Origin: Bemisia tabaci | Taxonomy: Eukaryota; Arthropoda; Insecta; Hemiptera; Aleyrodidae | Length of the DNA stretch: 64,000 bases | Direction: 5' to 3' | NCBI RefSeq assembly: GCF_918797505.1 | Contig: NC_092800.1 | Location: 33,098,263 to 33,162,262, forward strand | Part shown: positions 44,545 through 55,965 of the stretch, in pieces | Position numbering within the stretch: position 1 is the stretch's first letter | How the letters are laid out: every line of letters begins with the position of its first letter | The notes under the pieces: model-generated | The model's database searches: none | What the model saw: only the letters and a program-made list of their open reading frames with translations | Told to the model about the DNA's origin: nothing | Position numbers and translations under genes: made by a program

Positions 44545-45260
44545 AGGAAGTCAAACGCCTTCAACTTTTTGAATGCAATGTGAACGTCCGTCGAGCTTAA
44601 ATAGTTGCACCAAGGCGCTTTTATCAACGCGCCCCAGTATTCGTTGCTACGGACGAATGCAGGTTGTTCGGAAAAAGTCACAGAGCCTTTACTTTTTTAC
44701 ATATACCGATGGCCAAAGTGAGAAACCACTTATATCCGTTTGTGAAGTTGTAGACTTCTTGTCAACTTGTATTTATTTCTCATGCAGGCGACAAGTTTAC
44801 GTTAAAAGGCGTAACTTCCGCGAGTTTTTCCCTCTGTCGGTAGAGAATTTGACCATAATTTGGCTTCTTTCTCGTGGACAACATAGAATAGGAGCGGTAA
44901 CTATAAAAACCGTAATGGAGATACGTGGTTTCGCGTTTTGGCCATCGATATGCTGTACAGGCATCATTCAAGCACTAATAGTTGCATTAAGGCGCTTTCA
45001 CCTATGCGTTCGTCGATCGACCTAGCTCTTAGCTGCAGCTAGTGCGTGGGAAATCAAAACGCCTTCATTTTTTTTTTTTTTTTTTTTAAATGCAATACGG
45101 ACATCCGAGGAGCTTAAATAGTTGCATCAAGGCGCTCTCATCAACGCGTCCTCTTAATAATAATTGATTGCTTAAGACGAGTGCAGTCAGTGCGAAGAAA
45201 GTCAAAAGGCCTCGGCAGTCTCTTGCAAATGCAACACGCACATCCATTGAGCATGATTAC
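44545..45260 (+). repeat. Family O repeats, three to four dispersed pieces
   Basis: GTTGCAYCAAGGCGCTTTTA-type words recur at about 44607, 44982 and 45121, and ATGCAAYRCGSACATCC-type words at 44573, 45093 and 45229, together with GTCAAACGCCTTC variants. Spacing suggests a broken tandem array into which N4 was inserted. Confidence 0.6.
44704..44951. mobile_element. Family N inverted-repeat element, copy N4
   Basis: ACCGATGGCCAAAGTGAGAA at the left mirrors GTTTCGCGTTTTGGCCATCG at the right, with GGAGATACGTGG inward. About 250 bp, inside the family O region. Confidence 0.7.
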
Positions 45261-46350
45261 TTACGTCCAATCTCTTCGGAACGAATGAGATTTTTTTTGC
45301 GATAGACTTAGGCACTGACGACCCCTATTCCACGGACGTTGGCGGTGTCACGGGAGTGGATGTTATGCTTCCCCTCTCTTTCAGGCAAAAATAGGGTAGG
45401 ACAATAAGAAAAGGAGCGAAAGAAAGAGGAAACAAGGAAAAAAGATAGAGACTAAAAGTTCAAACAGGTTTTAAAAAATTTAGTTTGTTTTTGTTGCCGT
45501 TCGTCGAAGTCTCCGAAAATATATATTTTGATGACCAACAGACTGCTGATTCCACTGATTGACGGTTATTGAGCTTCGTAGTGGGACGAACGGTATAGCT
45601 GACAGGAAGAAAAGGGTGACATCCCCTTCCCCGCCGCCAAATTACATTCGGAAAAGTGGTTAAAGACGTTCTCGTAATTCTTGTCTTTGCAATAGTTAGA
45701 TTCGGTGTTTTTCTGATTCTCAAAGTACAGGGTGATGCAGGGTTAGACCGCCAGGCTATAGGGTTGTCTGTCATCGTTACTTGCTTCAAATTTACAACTT
45801 TTGTAATTCATGAGTGTTTTTTTTAAAAATTTTTTTCTCGAAACGTTTCTCCTTTTTTCCCTGAGAATCACAGCTGTCTTTAGTGTTAACTCGGAAAAAA
45901 GTATTACGCAGAAATTAAGCCCCACTCCTTCCTCCTCCGACATTATCATCGGAACCTGCCGATTACACAAGTTTACGCTGAATCTCATAGCATGCGGTGT
46001 CGATACAAGTTTTTCCCCTCTTTTTTTTCCTTCCCCTGTTGAACAGAGGCGAATCATGTTGTATTCATCTCGACAAACGAAACATCAACTGTTGTTTCGC
46101 GGTATGCGTCGGCTGGGAGTTGCCGATTCCATAAAAATTGCATTCCAGTCACATGGTAGCAGCTTCAAGGCTGATCGACTCTATTTCCCTGTCCACCTGA
46201 TCCTAGCTCGTCTGTGTACATGCTGGTATGATCTAGTGCGTGTGCATCACCGTCAGACTTCAAGTAAAAATAGGTGTTTCGCCTGGAATGACGAGTAAAA
46301 GACACACAGACAGAGTTACAAAGTACACCTTCAAAAAAGGATGCTAATTT
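45261..46350. other. Mixed non-coding stretch
   Basis: A 162-codon plus frame (45810-46298) has no recognisable domain and its first third is low-complexity. No repeats shared elsewhere. Confidence 0.3.
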
Positions 46351-46511
46351 AATAATCTGGATTTAAAAATTGTAGGACAACTCACAAAACGCTGAATTAA
46401 TCGCTACAGCAGTTACTGCAGTAATGTCAAAATGTAAATCTAACTGATGTGGTGGTTATACAGCGTTTTGTGGCAGACTATTTACATCCAAAATTTTAAA
46501 TCAGTATCTTC
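46351..46511. repeat. Small inverted repeat Z
   Basis: GATTTAAAAATTGTAGGACA then CACAAAACGCTG pairs with CAGCGTTTTGTGGCAGACTA then CAAAATTTTAAATC around ACTGCAGT. MITE-like, 160 bp, single copy. Confidence 0.55.
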
Positions 46512-47010
46512 TTTTTCGGTGTAAACAGTGATAGGTACTTGTTTCCTCATAAAATTTTTGCATACGACACACGAGATCCATTGAAAAATTTTAAATGTAA
46601 CTCATGGAAGACATATTAAAAGTCAATTTTTTCGCTCTCATAAAAAGATTGAAATTAATTTGAATAAAATAACATACTTAATCGATATCGGTAAATTCAA
46701 CGATGAAATAATGTTGTTATTGTCCTTAATATTGACACTGGATGAAAAGATACTTTATTTAGGCACTGCAGTAACCTTAAGTAAGCCTTTGAACAAGGTA
46801 TGAATTTTAAAAAAAAATGCACAGCTTGTTTTTTCTTCGAACTTCTAAGAGGAAAACAAACCACACAACGAGAAGACTAGAAATCAACCACGGAAAAAAA
46901 GTGTCAGGGATGATCCCCTAAAATTGTGGTACTATTCCATTTTATTGGATGATATGGGCATTTCCAATTAATTTTGATACTACCGTAACACTTAACTTCG
47001 TACCTTGTGT

Positions 47011-47518
47011 AGTGGTAGGTGCTAGGTCATTTTTCCTAATTTTTTTTTTCCTACATCAGGTTTTCCTAATACTTTTTTCCTATTCGTTTTTTGTCCCATT
47101 ACAGCTAAGTCCTACGAGTGAGATGTCCCACTGGCTTTTTTCCTAAGGATGTTTGTCCTAATAATCCAATAATAATTGAAACGTAAACATGAGTAGAGTA
47201 GAGGGAAATGTTGCAGAAAGAGTAAAGTTTTCTCAGCGAGCCGAATATAAATAAGGAGGAGGATGAAGCTCCACTACTTACGGGCATGCGGCCACAACTT
47301 TACTTGTGAGGTACCTATGTTGTTTATTTACTTTCTCGCTCCCCCAGTTTTATAATTGAATTTAGGACAAATGCCCCTAGGAAAAAAGCCAGTAGGATAT
47401 CTCACTCGTAGGACTAATTGTGATGGGACAAAAAACGAGTAGGAAAAAAGTATTAGGAAAAATTGCAGTAGGAAAAAATGTTTTAGGAAAAATGACTTGC
47501 CACCGTAGTGGTACATTA
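47011..47518. mobile_element. Foldback L with TTTTTCCTA micro-repeats in both arms
   Basis: Arms 47011-47165 and about 47365-47518 are inverted. Each carries TTTTTCCTA (or its complement) about six times, plus ACTCGTAGGACTAA and TTTTTTGTCCCAT blocks. The 200-bp centre is unrelated. The ends are roughly GTGGCAAGTCATTTTTCC. Non-coding; single copy here. Confidence 0.75.
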
Positions 47519-47529
47519 CCCGTTTAGTT

Positions 47530-47793
47530 GTCAATTCGGTTATATTTCGGTGATATGGCAGCGCGGCGCGTAGATGCGTGTGTCACGGCGGAAAAACATA
47601 CAAGTTGAGTTAATTGTTCATTCGATGCAAATAAATGCAAGTAATCCACGATCCAATGGAAGGGAGCGTACGTGCTCTCATTACGTCGAGCGCTGACTCG
47701 ATTAATGATCCATAGTAATTAGCTGATCGAGGAATATGAAGAATGTCAGCCAATCGGTCGCTTCCATTCTGATGGCGTTCCAACTGCCTCCCT
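47530..47793. promoter_or_regulatory. Candidate regulatory island with POU octamer
   Basis: Exact octamer ATGCAAAT at 47625, repeated as AAATGCAAG ten bases on, with GTTAATTGTTC, GATTAATGATCC and GTAATTAGCTGATC within 110 bp. Single-copy and balanced in composition. Confidence 0.35.
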
Positions 47794-48049
47794 ACTGCCG
47801 TGCTAAGTAAAAACGTCGTATAAACATTCGAGTGTTGCCGCCTTTCCTCTGATAAAATGTTTATAGTTGTGGAAAATTATCAGTAATTTTCCTTGAAATT
47901 TTCAAACTTCTTAGATCGACTTGCAAACAAATTTATCCGAGAAATTGGAAGGAAATATTCACAAAATTTTATTGAAAAATTAGTGATTTGTCAATGGAAA
48001 TTTGGCAACGCCTGAGGGCTCATATAACGTTTTTCTTAGCAGGGCAGTC
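47794..48049. mobile_element. Family H MITE, copy H2
   Basis: ACTGCCGTGCTAAGTAAAAA at the left; CTTAGCAGGGCAGT at the right end. Inner blocks GTGTTGCCGCC and GGCAACGCCTGAGGGCTCAT are the family hallmarks. Flanks CT on both sides. Confidence 0.8.
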
Positions 48050-48573
48050 TACATTGTGGGAACGCCACATTGACTCGAGGTCTATACTATAGTCTCCTTT
48101 GTAACATAGACTACACCGTATAGATTTTATAGGCGGTTTTAAGGGTCCAGCGACAAAATATTTTGGAGACCCCATACTTTTTCTTCTCTATAGTGTCAAA
48201 AAAGTTATTTTCGGAAGTCAACCCTTATGATGAATCCGAGGGGGCCAAAGGGGGGGGGGAAGACCTGGGCCCCTCCGAAATTTACTCGACCCTCTCAGAA
48301 ATGTAACAGATTTTACTAAATAAGTATGTGACATGTTTTTACAATTGAAATTTTAATGCGATCGATTTTTTTTTTATAGGAACAGCCAAAAATTACTTCT
48401 GAGACGATTAAATTTTCCACTTTTCCGGAGGGGCGGGTCCTAGACCCCCCCCCCCCTTTGAAGCTAAGGAATTCCTCTGAGCTCCACGTTGGAGCTGAAA
48501 AAGTCCCGATAAGTCCCAAATTATTAAGTTTTCTATTGGTGTAACAGAACTTCTTTTCTCAAATCGGTTCACT
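48050..48573. other. Non-coding stretch with C/G runs
   Basis: No supportable feature; C- and G-runs near 48250 and 48445. Confidence 0.35.
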
Positions 48574-48722
48574 ATTTGGACTACATTTTGCAATTTGAAT
48601 TCATAGATTCTACTCCGGTTTAAAAACAACGTATATGGCATTAGTTTCCCTATGCACACAAGTGTTTCTTCTGAAGAGCCAGAATTTTTAGTCCCGAATT
48701 GCAAAATGCAGTCCATTTAAGA
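48574..48722. mobile_element. Family J inverted-repeat element, copy J2
   Basis: GGACTACATTTTGCAATTTG at the left and GAATTGCAAAATGCAGTCC at the right. The interior GTTTAAAAACAACGTATATG is shared with J1. Confidence 0.75.
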
Positions 48723-48739
48723 TTCACAAGAAACCGGCA

Positions 48740-49370
48740 TCGCACTTATACTATCTTGCACGCGGCTGATAAGTCAGTCTCGTTTTCACCAGACGCCTCG
48801 TGGACTTTGGGCGAAGATAATTTTTTGAAAGTAACCCCAGAACCCAGGCAAAGCATGTCCATGAGAAGGGGAGGGGGGGGGGGAGGTGGCGACCTGACAT
48901 GACGTCAAGTCGCCAGTGCTCATCAATCCTCGTATCGCTCGTCCGGTTATTTGTGTCGGAGCAAAACGGAATCGGGTCAAACAACAATCAAATCGGGTCA
49001 AACGGCAATCAAATCGATGGATGATGGAAGCGAGCATGTGCGTCATCCAATAAGCCCTGAAATATGAGTATTTCGAGGGGCTCCGAGGCTCATTAGGGGA
49101 TGGATTTTTTAGGTTTTGACATTGACCGATTCAGTTTCCCTTCCTGCGCCTTGGCGATTAGCGATAAGGGATTGGTGGTCAAACACGAGACGGGCGCGAC
49201 AGTGCGGTGGCAGAAGTGTCATCGGGTCTTATCGTTGCGTCCAAGGCGGGACCGGAAACAGCCTCTCAAAAACAAACACCCTAATGGACCCGTGATCCAG
49301 GCTTGCGGGACGAGATCCCGGTTTCGCGTCGCTGCGTCATCTCGGCACCGCCCTTGAATGGAGCTCTGCT
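48740..49370. other. GC-richer single-copy island
   Basis: Includes a twofold AATCGGGTCAAACAACAATC direct repeat at about 48970-49015 and a G-run. An 85-codon plus frame has no recognised domain. Possible regulatory segment. Confidence 0.3.
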
Positions 49371-49382
49371 ACTGCCAAGTTC

Positions 49383-49430
49383 TAATCTGAAATGTAACTG
49401 AAATGTAACTGAAATGTATCTGAAATGTTT
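49383..49430 (+). repeat. CTGAAATGTAA tandem repeat, about four copies
   Basis: 11-bp units with one or two substitutions. Confidence 0.85.
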
Positions 49431-50104
49431 CAGTATGTAACGCCGTTTTCTGGTATTTATTTTAATTTTTCTTTATTTTTAATTCTTTTAAAGCAGTTGA
49501 TAATGGTGCCGTAAGGTACCGAAACGTCCTGCCTTTATATTTTGTATTTTAGCCTTGTTTCCACTTTTCCCTGTGTTTTCGATTGTCGTTTCCGTTTCGG
49601 GCTGCTTTTACATTCTCTTAGTTTTCCACTAATCTGAAATGTTGATGTCATTGTCAAAAAACAAAAAATTGGTTTCAGCCCGTCGTGTGAGTATATGGGG
49701 CTGAAAAGTCGTGCCAAATTCCATGAATTTTTTCACGTTAAACGTTTATCCATCGGAGCAAAAACTAGGATCAGGCTGAGATTTGGATGCACCGGAAGGC
49801 AGGCCCAAACTCTCGTTTTTTCTCTGTAACATATGCAACTCCAAGGTTTTAAAGACGTACACACAGCGGACCAAAAAGTTGTATATGTTTAACTATGGAT
49901 CACTTTCACTATACTGAAAAGGCAAATGAGTGAAGTAGTTGGTCTGTTAGTTTGAAATATTATTTTGTGGCCTTCGTGGGGAATTTATTGCAGTCCCATT
50001 TTGGTCAAAGTGATAAACCGTGACCTCCAAGATACCAACATAGTTGAATGATGTGAGCATCTTGTTACCATTCAAGAAAAAAACACAAAGAAACGGGGCT
50101 TTAA
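49431..50104. other. AT-rich non-coding stretch
   Basis: No feature recognised. Confidence 0.35.
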
Positions 50105-50278
50105 CTGTATGTAACAAGGTGGTAAAAAAGTTCTGGGTCCACACTACTTTGCGGGGAAAACAAGGCCAAAAAGTTCAAAAATTCCAATTAGAGTCAAAAG
50201 TTTTGAACTTTTTGGCCTTGTTTATAGTATGGTATAGAGGTAGACCCAGCACCATTTTACCACCGCATTACCATACAG
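50105..50278. mobile_element. Family K element, copy K3
   Basis: Inverted ends CTGTATGTAACAAGGTGGTA and TACCACCGCATTACCATACAG, then GGGTCCACAC / GTAGACCCAGC and CAAAAAGTTCAAAA / TTTTGAACTTTTTGGC. This is the most complete palindromic copy of the family. Confidence 0.8.
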
Positions 50279-50289
50279 GCTTTAACATG

Positions 50290-50710
50290 TTAGCATATGT
50301 GCGACGATCGTTTATAGATGGACACATCTAATCTGCGCAGTAGACATGAAGACACCCTGCATCCCTGCCACTGCCATTTCCCCGATTATCCTCACCGCAG
50401 CATCCGTTTCTTTTCCCTCGCCCGCTTTTCCTTTTCCCCGGAGCTGGGGCTCGGTCCCCGAATCGTCCTGGTCAATTGGGAAGACGCGTGTTCGTGGCCG
50501 GCTCTCCGGTGCCTCGGAGCGATCAGACGTTCGACCAATTAGTCGCGCAATCGATCACTCCGGAATGTCGAGTGTAATCGAAGCGAATCAATCGCCTCGC
50601 CCCGCCCCACCCTCCGCCCCCCCCCCGAAGCCGCCCGCTTTTCACCCTCGGCTGAGCCGACCGCGGGGGAGGGGCGCGGAGGTCTCGAGTAAATTGTTTG
50701 TTTAGACATG
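50290..50710. other. GC-rich single-copy island
   Basis: C-rich near 50610, with GACCAATTAGTCGCGCAATC at 50533. Motif-less frames only. Possible regulatory module. Confidence 0.3.
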
Positions 50711-50856
50711 CTTAGAGCTCTGTTTTCTCAAACTATCGTTTGATGCTTTAATCGCTCCTTGACGCGGGGACCTGCCCCCCTCCCCCTCTCCCTCGCTTCT
50801 CTCCCCCCCACCTCCGGTCTGGGCAGTGTGTGAAGGCTTTAAGTAGCTCTCGTAGC

Positions 50857-51112
50857 ACTGCCGTGGTGAGGAAAAACGCCGTATGAACAACCGAGAGTTG
50901 CCAAATTTCCTCCGAAGAAATGTTTGGTAACGAAGAGAGTTAAAAATATTTTCTCTTGAAATTTTCGGATGATTTGGATCTAACTACGAAAAAACTTCTC
51001 TGAAAAATTGAACGGAAAGTATTCACCGGTTTTCCTGAAAATTCGTATTCAATCAAAGGAAATTTGGCAACATCTGAAGGCTCATACGGTGTTTTTCCTT
51101 CGCACGGCCGAG
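50857..51112. mobile_element. Family H MITE, copy H3
   Basis: ACTGCCGTGGTGAGGAAAAA then CGCCGTATGAAC at the left; GGCAACATCTGAAGGCTCAT then ACGGTGTTTTTCCTTCGCAC at the right. 256 bp. Confidence 0.8.
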
Positions 51113-51640
51113 TAGAAGTCGTGTAATCAGGGTATGGATTGCTCGCGAGCTTGACAATTGCCTTGTAGTTGAGCTTTTATTTGTACAATCGGAGTATGAG
51201 TTTCACAATTCTGATCGGATTGTGAAATTTATCGCTTCGATTGCAAACTAAAAAAACCTGCCTATTTTTACTAATTTTTATCAAAAAAATTAATTGCGTG
51301 TGCATATGTTTGGCTTACTTCAAAGAGTTCACGAAGATCTGGTGCTGCATAAAAACCCAAGTATCAAAGATGCATGCATCACATCAATAAAATCTGAGTG
51401 GATTAAATTTAGATTTCTATGAAAAAAGGTTTGTTTCCCAAGTCAAACTATAATTTTTATAATTGGTTAAATAAACTTTACCCACTTTGCAAAACCCCTC
51501 TGGCTAAGTGCTCACTCAGACATTCTTCATAAAGCGAATTTTACTTGATTTTTTCTTCAAAAAGCTGCTCAGAAATCATAATTGGGCGGAAAGCCACGTT
51601 GACCTTCGAGTTAAACTTTCGCTTTACCCAATTATATCGC
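51113..51640. other. AT-rich non-coding stretch
   Basis: No feature recognised. Confidence 0.35.
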
Positions 51641-51990
51641 TTAGATCGTCAGTGCGGAGTTTCTAAAATAAATGTCTCTGCTATGGACTTCCGCGCGTCG
51701 GAGGAACGAAAATCGTTATGGATGATACACAGCGGAGCATGGGCGGTTAATTGAGTCGTAAGAACCGTAAATATTTCCGTAGACGCGACCCGATTGTCCG
51801 GCTGATTAACAATGAATGGGATGCTGAGAGGCATCTGTGTAGTCGCGGGAGCATTGACCGGGGGGGGGGGGGGGTGCCGTGCCTGACAAAGGCGTCAATG
51901 GGCCCTATCGGCCGGGGCACAAAAGCGCGGTGAGTGGCGCCCCGCGTTTGGCGAAATGTCACACCCCGCTCCCCGCCCTCTCATTCATGG
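51641..51990. promoter_or_regulatory. Candidate regulatory island
   Basis: Single-copy, balanced, with GCGGTTAATTGAGTCG (51744) and GATTAACAATGAATGGG (51804), SOX- and homeodomain-like words, followed by a long G-run. Confidence 0.25.
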
Positions 51991-52163
51991 GTGAAAAACC
52001 TCCCTTAATGTTTGTTCTGGACGCCAATCTTAGCGAAAGTACCCTTGTATTGAACACATTAAGTAGGCACCAGAATAACCATGGTATAAGTCGGGAATGG
52101 AAATCTCTGTTGAGGTTGAGACGGTTAAAATTCTTCTATTATTTATTTATTATTTAATAGGCA

Positions 52164-52437
52164 AAATGAGGGGCTTGGAGGGCAAGGCTCATAAGTGCAA
52201 TTTTTGGAAAAATTAAGATATTAATGATTTCAAGTAAAACTAGTCTGAATCCATACTCTACGGAAAATTCGTTCCCAATTCCAATTTTTCAGCATCAAAA
52301 AGTCAGTTTAGACTTCCTTTCTGCCATACTTCACATAATATCATAATATCATTAGACATAATATTGAGACTTTAAACACGTTTTCCCGAAATAGCAGAAA
52401 CTGCACGTATGCGCCTTGTCTTCAAAGCCCCTCAAAT
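52164..52437. mobile_element. Family Q MITE, copy Q1
   Basis: Ends AATGAGGGGCTTGGAGGGCA and TTCAAAGCCCCTCAAAT are inverted; inner GCATAAGTGCARTTTTTG and AACTGCACGTATGCGCC also pair. The second copy is at 57754-58011. About 270 bp, AT-rich interior with CATCAAAAAGTCAGTTT. Confidence 0.8.
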
Positions 52438-52654
52438 ATTTTGTTGAGAACCGTTTTTTCGCTAATATTTATTAATGAGTCAGGGAAATTCACAGTAAAT
52501 TTCAAGTTAAATCTCATTAAGTTTCAAAATTTGTCTGAATTTTCATGAAAAATAGCGATTTCACCATGAAATTTAAAAATCTCATTCTTCATGAAAAAAT
52601 TACATATCAGATTCCAGCTCGCCAATAGGGCTCCTGAAGTTTAACCAAAAATTG

Positions 52655-52877
52655 CACCAACGCGTAAAAATCGTACTTGCGTATCATATAGGCATACCAT
52701 TCGCGTTCTGGGTGCTGGAGCTGTAGCTTCTACTGCTCCGAGTGCTATGAGTTTTCATTTTTAGTTACGGACGTAGCACTCAGAGCAGTAGAAGCTACGG
52801 CTCCAGCACCCGGAACTTTCGGCCTCTGAGCTCGGAACGGGCGGTACGTCTATGGCACATAACTTTGTTTTTCAGCG
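52655..52877. mobile_element. Family B MITE, copy B3 (degenerate ends)
   Basis: TCGTACTTGCGTATCATATA then GGCATACCATTCGCGTTC on the left and GGTACGTCTATGGCACATAA then CTTTGTTTTTCAGCG on the right. The centre is a hairpin of GCTGTAGCTTCTACTGCTCC against AGAGCAGTAGAAGCTACGGC. The ends have drifted from CACTG. Confidence 0.7.
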
Positions 52878-52899
52878 TATTTGACGAAAATTCGATTCG

Positions 52900-53170
52900 T
52901 ATGATAATAACTCTTAGAGCTCTCTATTTGAGGTGCGGGGTCCAGACGGAAGTCCAGTGGGGCCCCGCGTCGCGGTCGGAAAAGCGGGAGGACACAGGCG
53001 GTGACCCGGAATCCGCGGGGCTAAGGAGATGATCGCGGTCTGTGGCGTGGGGGAGGGGGGGGGGGGGCAGCCCGCCGGGAGGCGTGGGAAAGCAGGAACA
53101 CGGTCACAACACCTGTGCGCCACGCCGACGACAAACGACAACCGAGCCGCCAGATGTTGCCGTCTCATGA
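52900..53170. other. GC-rich island
   Basis: G-run at 53048-53068; overlapping motif-less frames. Single-copy. Confidence 0.3.
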
Positions 53171-53310
53171 AAAAATCCAGCCGGAACAGAATATTATTTT
53201 CAAAATATTTGCAGTAATTAATTAAAAATGTTTTTTTTAAAAAAACATTTATAAGTGTTTTGACAAGATTTTTGAAATTAATAAAGGATTGACATTTCCG
53301 AAATTTGTAA

Positions 53311-53394
53311 AGTTAGTTAGTTAGTCAGTTAGTTGGTTAGTTAGTTAGTTAGTAAGTTAGTTAGTTAGTTAGTTAGATAGTTAGTTAGTCAGTC

Positions 53395-53427
<33 letters not shown>

Positions 53428-53494
53428 CTTAGTTAGTTAGTTTGTTAGTTAGTCAGTTAGCTAGTTAGTTAGTTAGATAGTTAGTTAGTCAGTT
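53311..53494 (+). repeat. (AGTT)n microsatellite
   Basis: About 184 bp of AGTT/GTTA tetranucleotides with occasional C or A substitutions. Confidence 0.97.
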
Positions 53495-53664
53495 ACTAAT
53501 TTGATACGACGATCAGCAGCTATGGCTATTTACGCCGGAGTCTAGGAGAATACATTAAATTTTGAGAATCAGTTGCTTACAATGGTTCAAAATTTCAATA
53601 GGTAGTGACATTTGGGTTATCAGAGTTTAAAGGATGGGTTTTTGGAGGGAGATGATTTTGAGTG

Positions 53665-53938
53665 TTGATGCGTTTAGCATAAGTTTTTGGGCAAAATAGT
53701 AACATATGGTTTGAATAATTAAAGACGAATCCAAAATCTATACATCCACCTTCATTAGAATAATATTTAACATTCTGAGAATATTTCTGCATAAGCATGA
53801 ATCGATGCCTTTAGCATAAGTTTTTTGGCAAATTGTGACACATGGTCGGAATGATGAACGACCAATCCAAAATCTATACATCCACCCTCATTAGAATAAT
53901 ATTCGAATAATATTCAACATTCTGAGAATATTTCTGTC
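53665..53938 (+). repeat. Tandem duplication, about 137-bp period
   Basis: TTTAGCATAAGTTTTT, AATCCAAAATCTATACATCC, ATTAGAATAATATT and ATTCTGAGAATATTTCTG occur in both units. The second unit has an internal TATTCGAATAA duplication. Confidence 0.85.
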
Positions 53939-54260
53939 GCCGATGTGACAACGACGTGACCGCGACAGCACTTGCAGCATTCACCATTGCGGCGCACCAG
54001 AAAACGGTCTCCGTCAAGCGACTCCTTATTAATCAATCTCGGCTCGATTTATTATCCGAAAGACGAGATACCGGGCCACAAATTACCCGTCATTTAAGCA
54101 GTTTTAAACGCCGAGCCCCGCTCACCGAGTTCCTCCAGCGCTACACCTTCCTACCGAGTTATTAATTCCCGTGATCATCCACACCGACCGCCGGAGGGGG
54201 GCCGAGGTGACAAAACGATCGCCCTGCCTCATCTATGGATCAAGTGAATCAATTTTAGGG
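53939..54260. promoter_or_regulatory. Candidate regulatory island
   Basis: Single-copy, with CTTATTAATCAATCTCGG (54026), GATTTATTATCCG (54047) and GAGTTATTAATTCCC (54157). A clean boundary with the preceding tandem repeat. Coding potential is not convincing. Confidence 0.3.
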
Positions 54261-54315
54261 GACGTCCGGGGTTATGACTTTAAATATTTACGTGTAGTGA
54301 AGTAAGTTTTTGCAA

Positions 54316-54729
54316 CACTGAAAAAAAAAATCTTTGTGTATTTACTGAGAAAATGGTAAAATTACCAAGAATTCAGGGTTCTATTTGCTCCCAGTTTTTT
54401 GTTGGTAAAATTATCATTTATGGAATTGGTAATTTTACCGAGAAATCTCGGTAAAATTGTTGAACTTTCTCGGTGATTTTACTGGACCTTGGTAAAAACG
54501 CCAATATTTTTTATCGACTGTGATAGAATTACCGAGATAAAATGGCAAAGTTACCGGGAATTGATTACCAATAAACGTGGTATTCTTACCTGAAAAAACA
54601 GTAAAGATACCGGTTTTTAGGTGAGCTTACCAGTCTGTCTTGGTAAAATGACCAATAATTGGTAAAAAAGTGAGATGGTAAAGGTACCAACGGACCTTGG
54701 TAAAAACGCCGAGAATTTTTTTTTCAGTG
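54316..54729 (-). mobile_element. Family C element, copy C2 (flanks AA/AA)
   Basis: 414 bp, ends CACTGAAAAAAAAAATCTTT and GAATTTTTTTTTCAGTG. It is the reverse complement of C1 with an extra internal segment (GTAAAATTATCATTTATGGA then ATTGGTAATTTTACCGAGAA). Both flanks read AA. Confidence 0.85.
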
Positions 54730-54841
54730 AACAAATGCTACTTTTTCCTCTTTGTTTTCACGCTGTTTAATGAAAAGTATTCTGTCTGTATATGACCAAA
54801 CATGAGATTGACACAATTTTTATCCTAATTTTACGCCAAAT

Positions 54842-55096
54842 GCGTCAGCTTCCGGCCAAAGTATCGCAAGCGCCATGCGAAGTTTCATAATTTCCGCCGC
54901 CGTTTTATTTTTTTACAGAGAAATTTTTCAACGAAGCTGTCCGAAAATTTTATTGAATTTTCCTTGTTGTGCAGATGAACTTCAGTAAAATTTTCAAGCA
55001 GTTTCAACCGACAGTTTCTTAATGAATAAATAAAACAGCGGCAGAAATTTTGGAATGTCGCATGGCGCTTGTGATATTTCAGCCAGAAGGTGACGA
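54842..55096. mobile_element. Family E element, copy E7
   Basis: GCGTCAGCTTCCGGCCAAAG and CAGCCAGAAGGTGACG are the ends. GCAAGCGCCATGCGAAGTTT pairs with GAATGTCGCATGGCGCTTGT. This is the most complete two-armed copy. Confidence 0.8.
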
Positions 55097-55649
55097 ATTG
55101 ACTATATTTCGACTCATTCGACTTTAATTACAGCTAAATGGGTCTAATTGATACCAAAATGATTTCATGCCTGTAAATTGGAGTCCAGTTTGGCTCGACT
55201 TAACTTCAGTGTAAGAAGAAAATATTATTTTTACCCTCCTTGTGAGTGCTGCTTCGTCTCCTCATTCATAAAACACAAGATTGAATAAATGTCACAACTT
55301 GGTGCAGCGAGTTCTACTTGTAAATGAAGCAAAATTTTAGTTTTTATAATTCTTCACGAGTGGCAGTATGGATGAACTGAAAAACCGCACACACAATATG
55401 CCAAAGGCAAAAGAAAAAGATGGTGTTTCTTTATTTTCAATTATCAATTATCAGACTCCCCAAGGAGTTTCTTTTTCCCCTGATAAAAAAGGTGAGAAAC
55501 GAGATTTGAAATTGGTGTGAAAAATCTAACTCGCCCAGTGTCTCATTACTCAAATTGTTGGAGACGAGAAATAAGTGGGTGATTGAGGGTAGGTCGGGTG
55601 AGAATGAGAAAAAAAAACCGGAAAAAAACCACTACTTAGTCTAATTTTA
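55097..55649. other. AT-rich non-coding stretch
   Basis: No feature recognised. Confidence 0.35.
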
Positions 55650-55965
55650 AGCGGGAAGTTGATGCCTCATTAAGTATCCAGGGAACCAGCTCCTATTTAA
55701 TCGTCTTCGAGAGGCAGGGGAACCCGATTTTAGGTGCGCTTTTTTCATTAAGTGATGCACCTATTGGTCCACTGTTTGTTTTACCTGAGTGGCTATATCA
55801 ACTCCTATTCCTTAGTTTTTGTCTACCAATCGGTACAAATTGGTTAGAGCAAACCAGCGGTCATTTTAAAAATGCGTAAACCCCCTTAACAGGAGACCTC
55901 CGAAGAGACATTAACGCGCGGGTAGAAAAGTAGGAGAATTTCCCCAGCTTCATAATACACGCACT
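55650..55965 (+). repeat. Dispersed repeat family I, copy I1
   Basis: GGAAGTTGATGCCTCATTAA, CAGGGAACCAG, AGGCAGGGGAAC, GATGCACC, GGGTAGAAAAGTA and other blocks match I2 at 61090 in the same order and orientation. No inverted ends and no pol III boxes; class unknown. Confidence 0.75.

Noticed and set aside
45810..46298. 162-codon plus frame
   Set aside because: Low-complexity Phe/Leu/Ser start, no recognised domain and no promoter or splice support.
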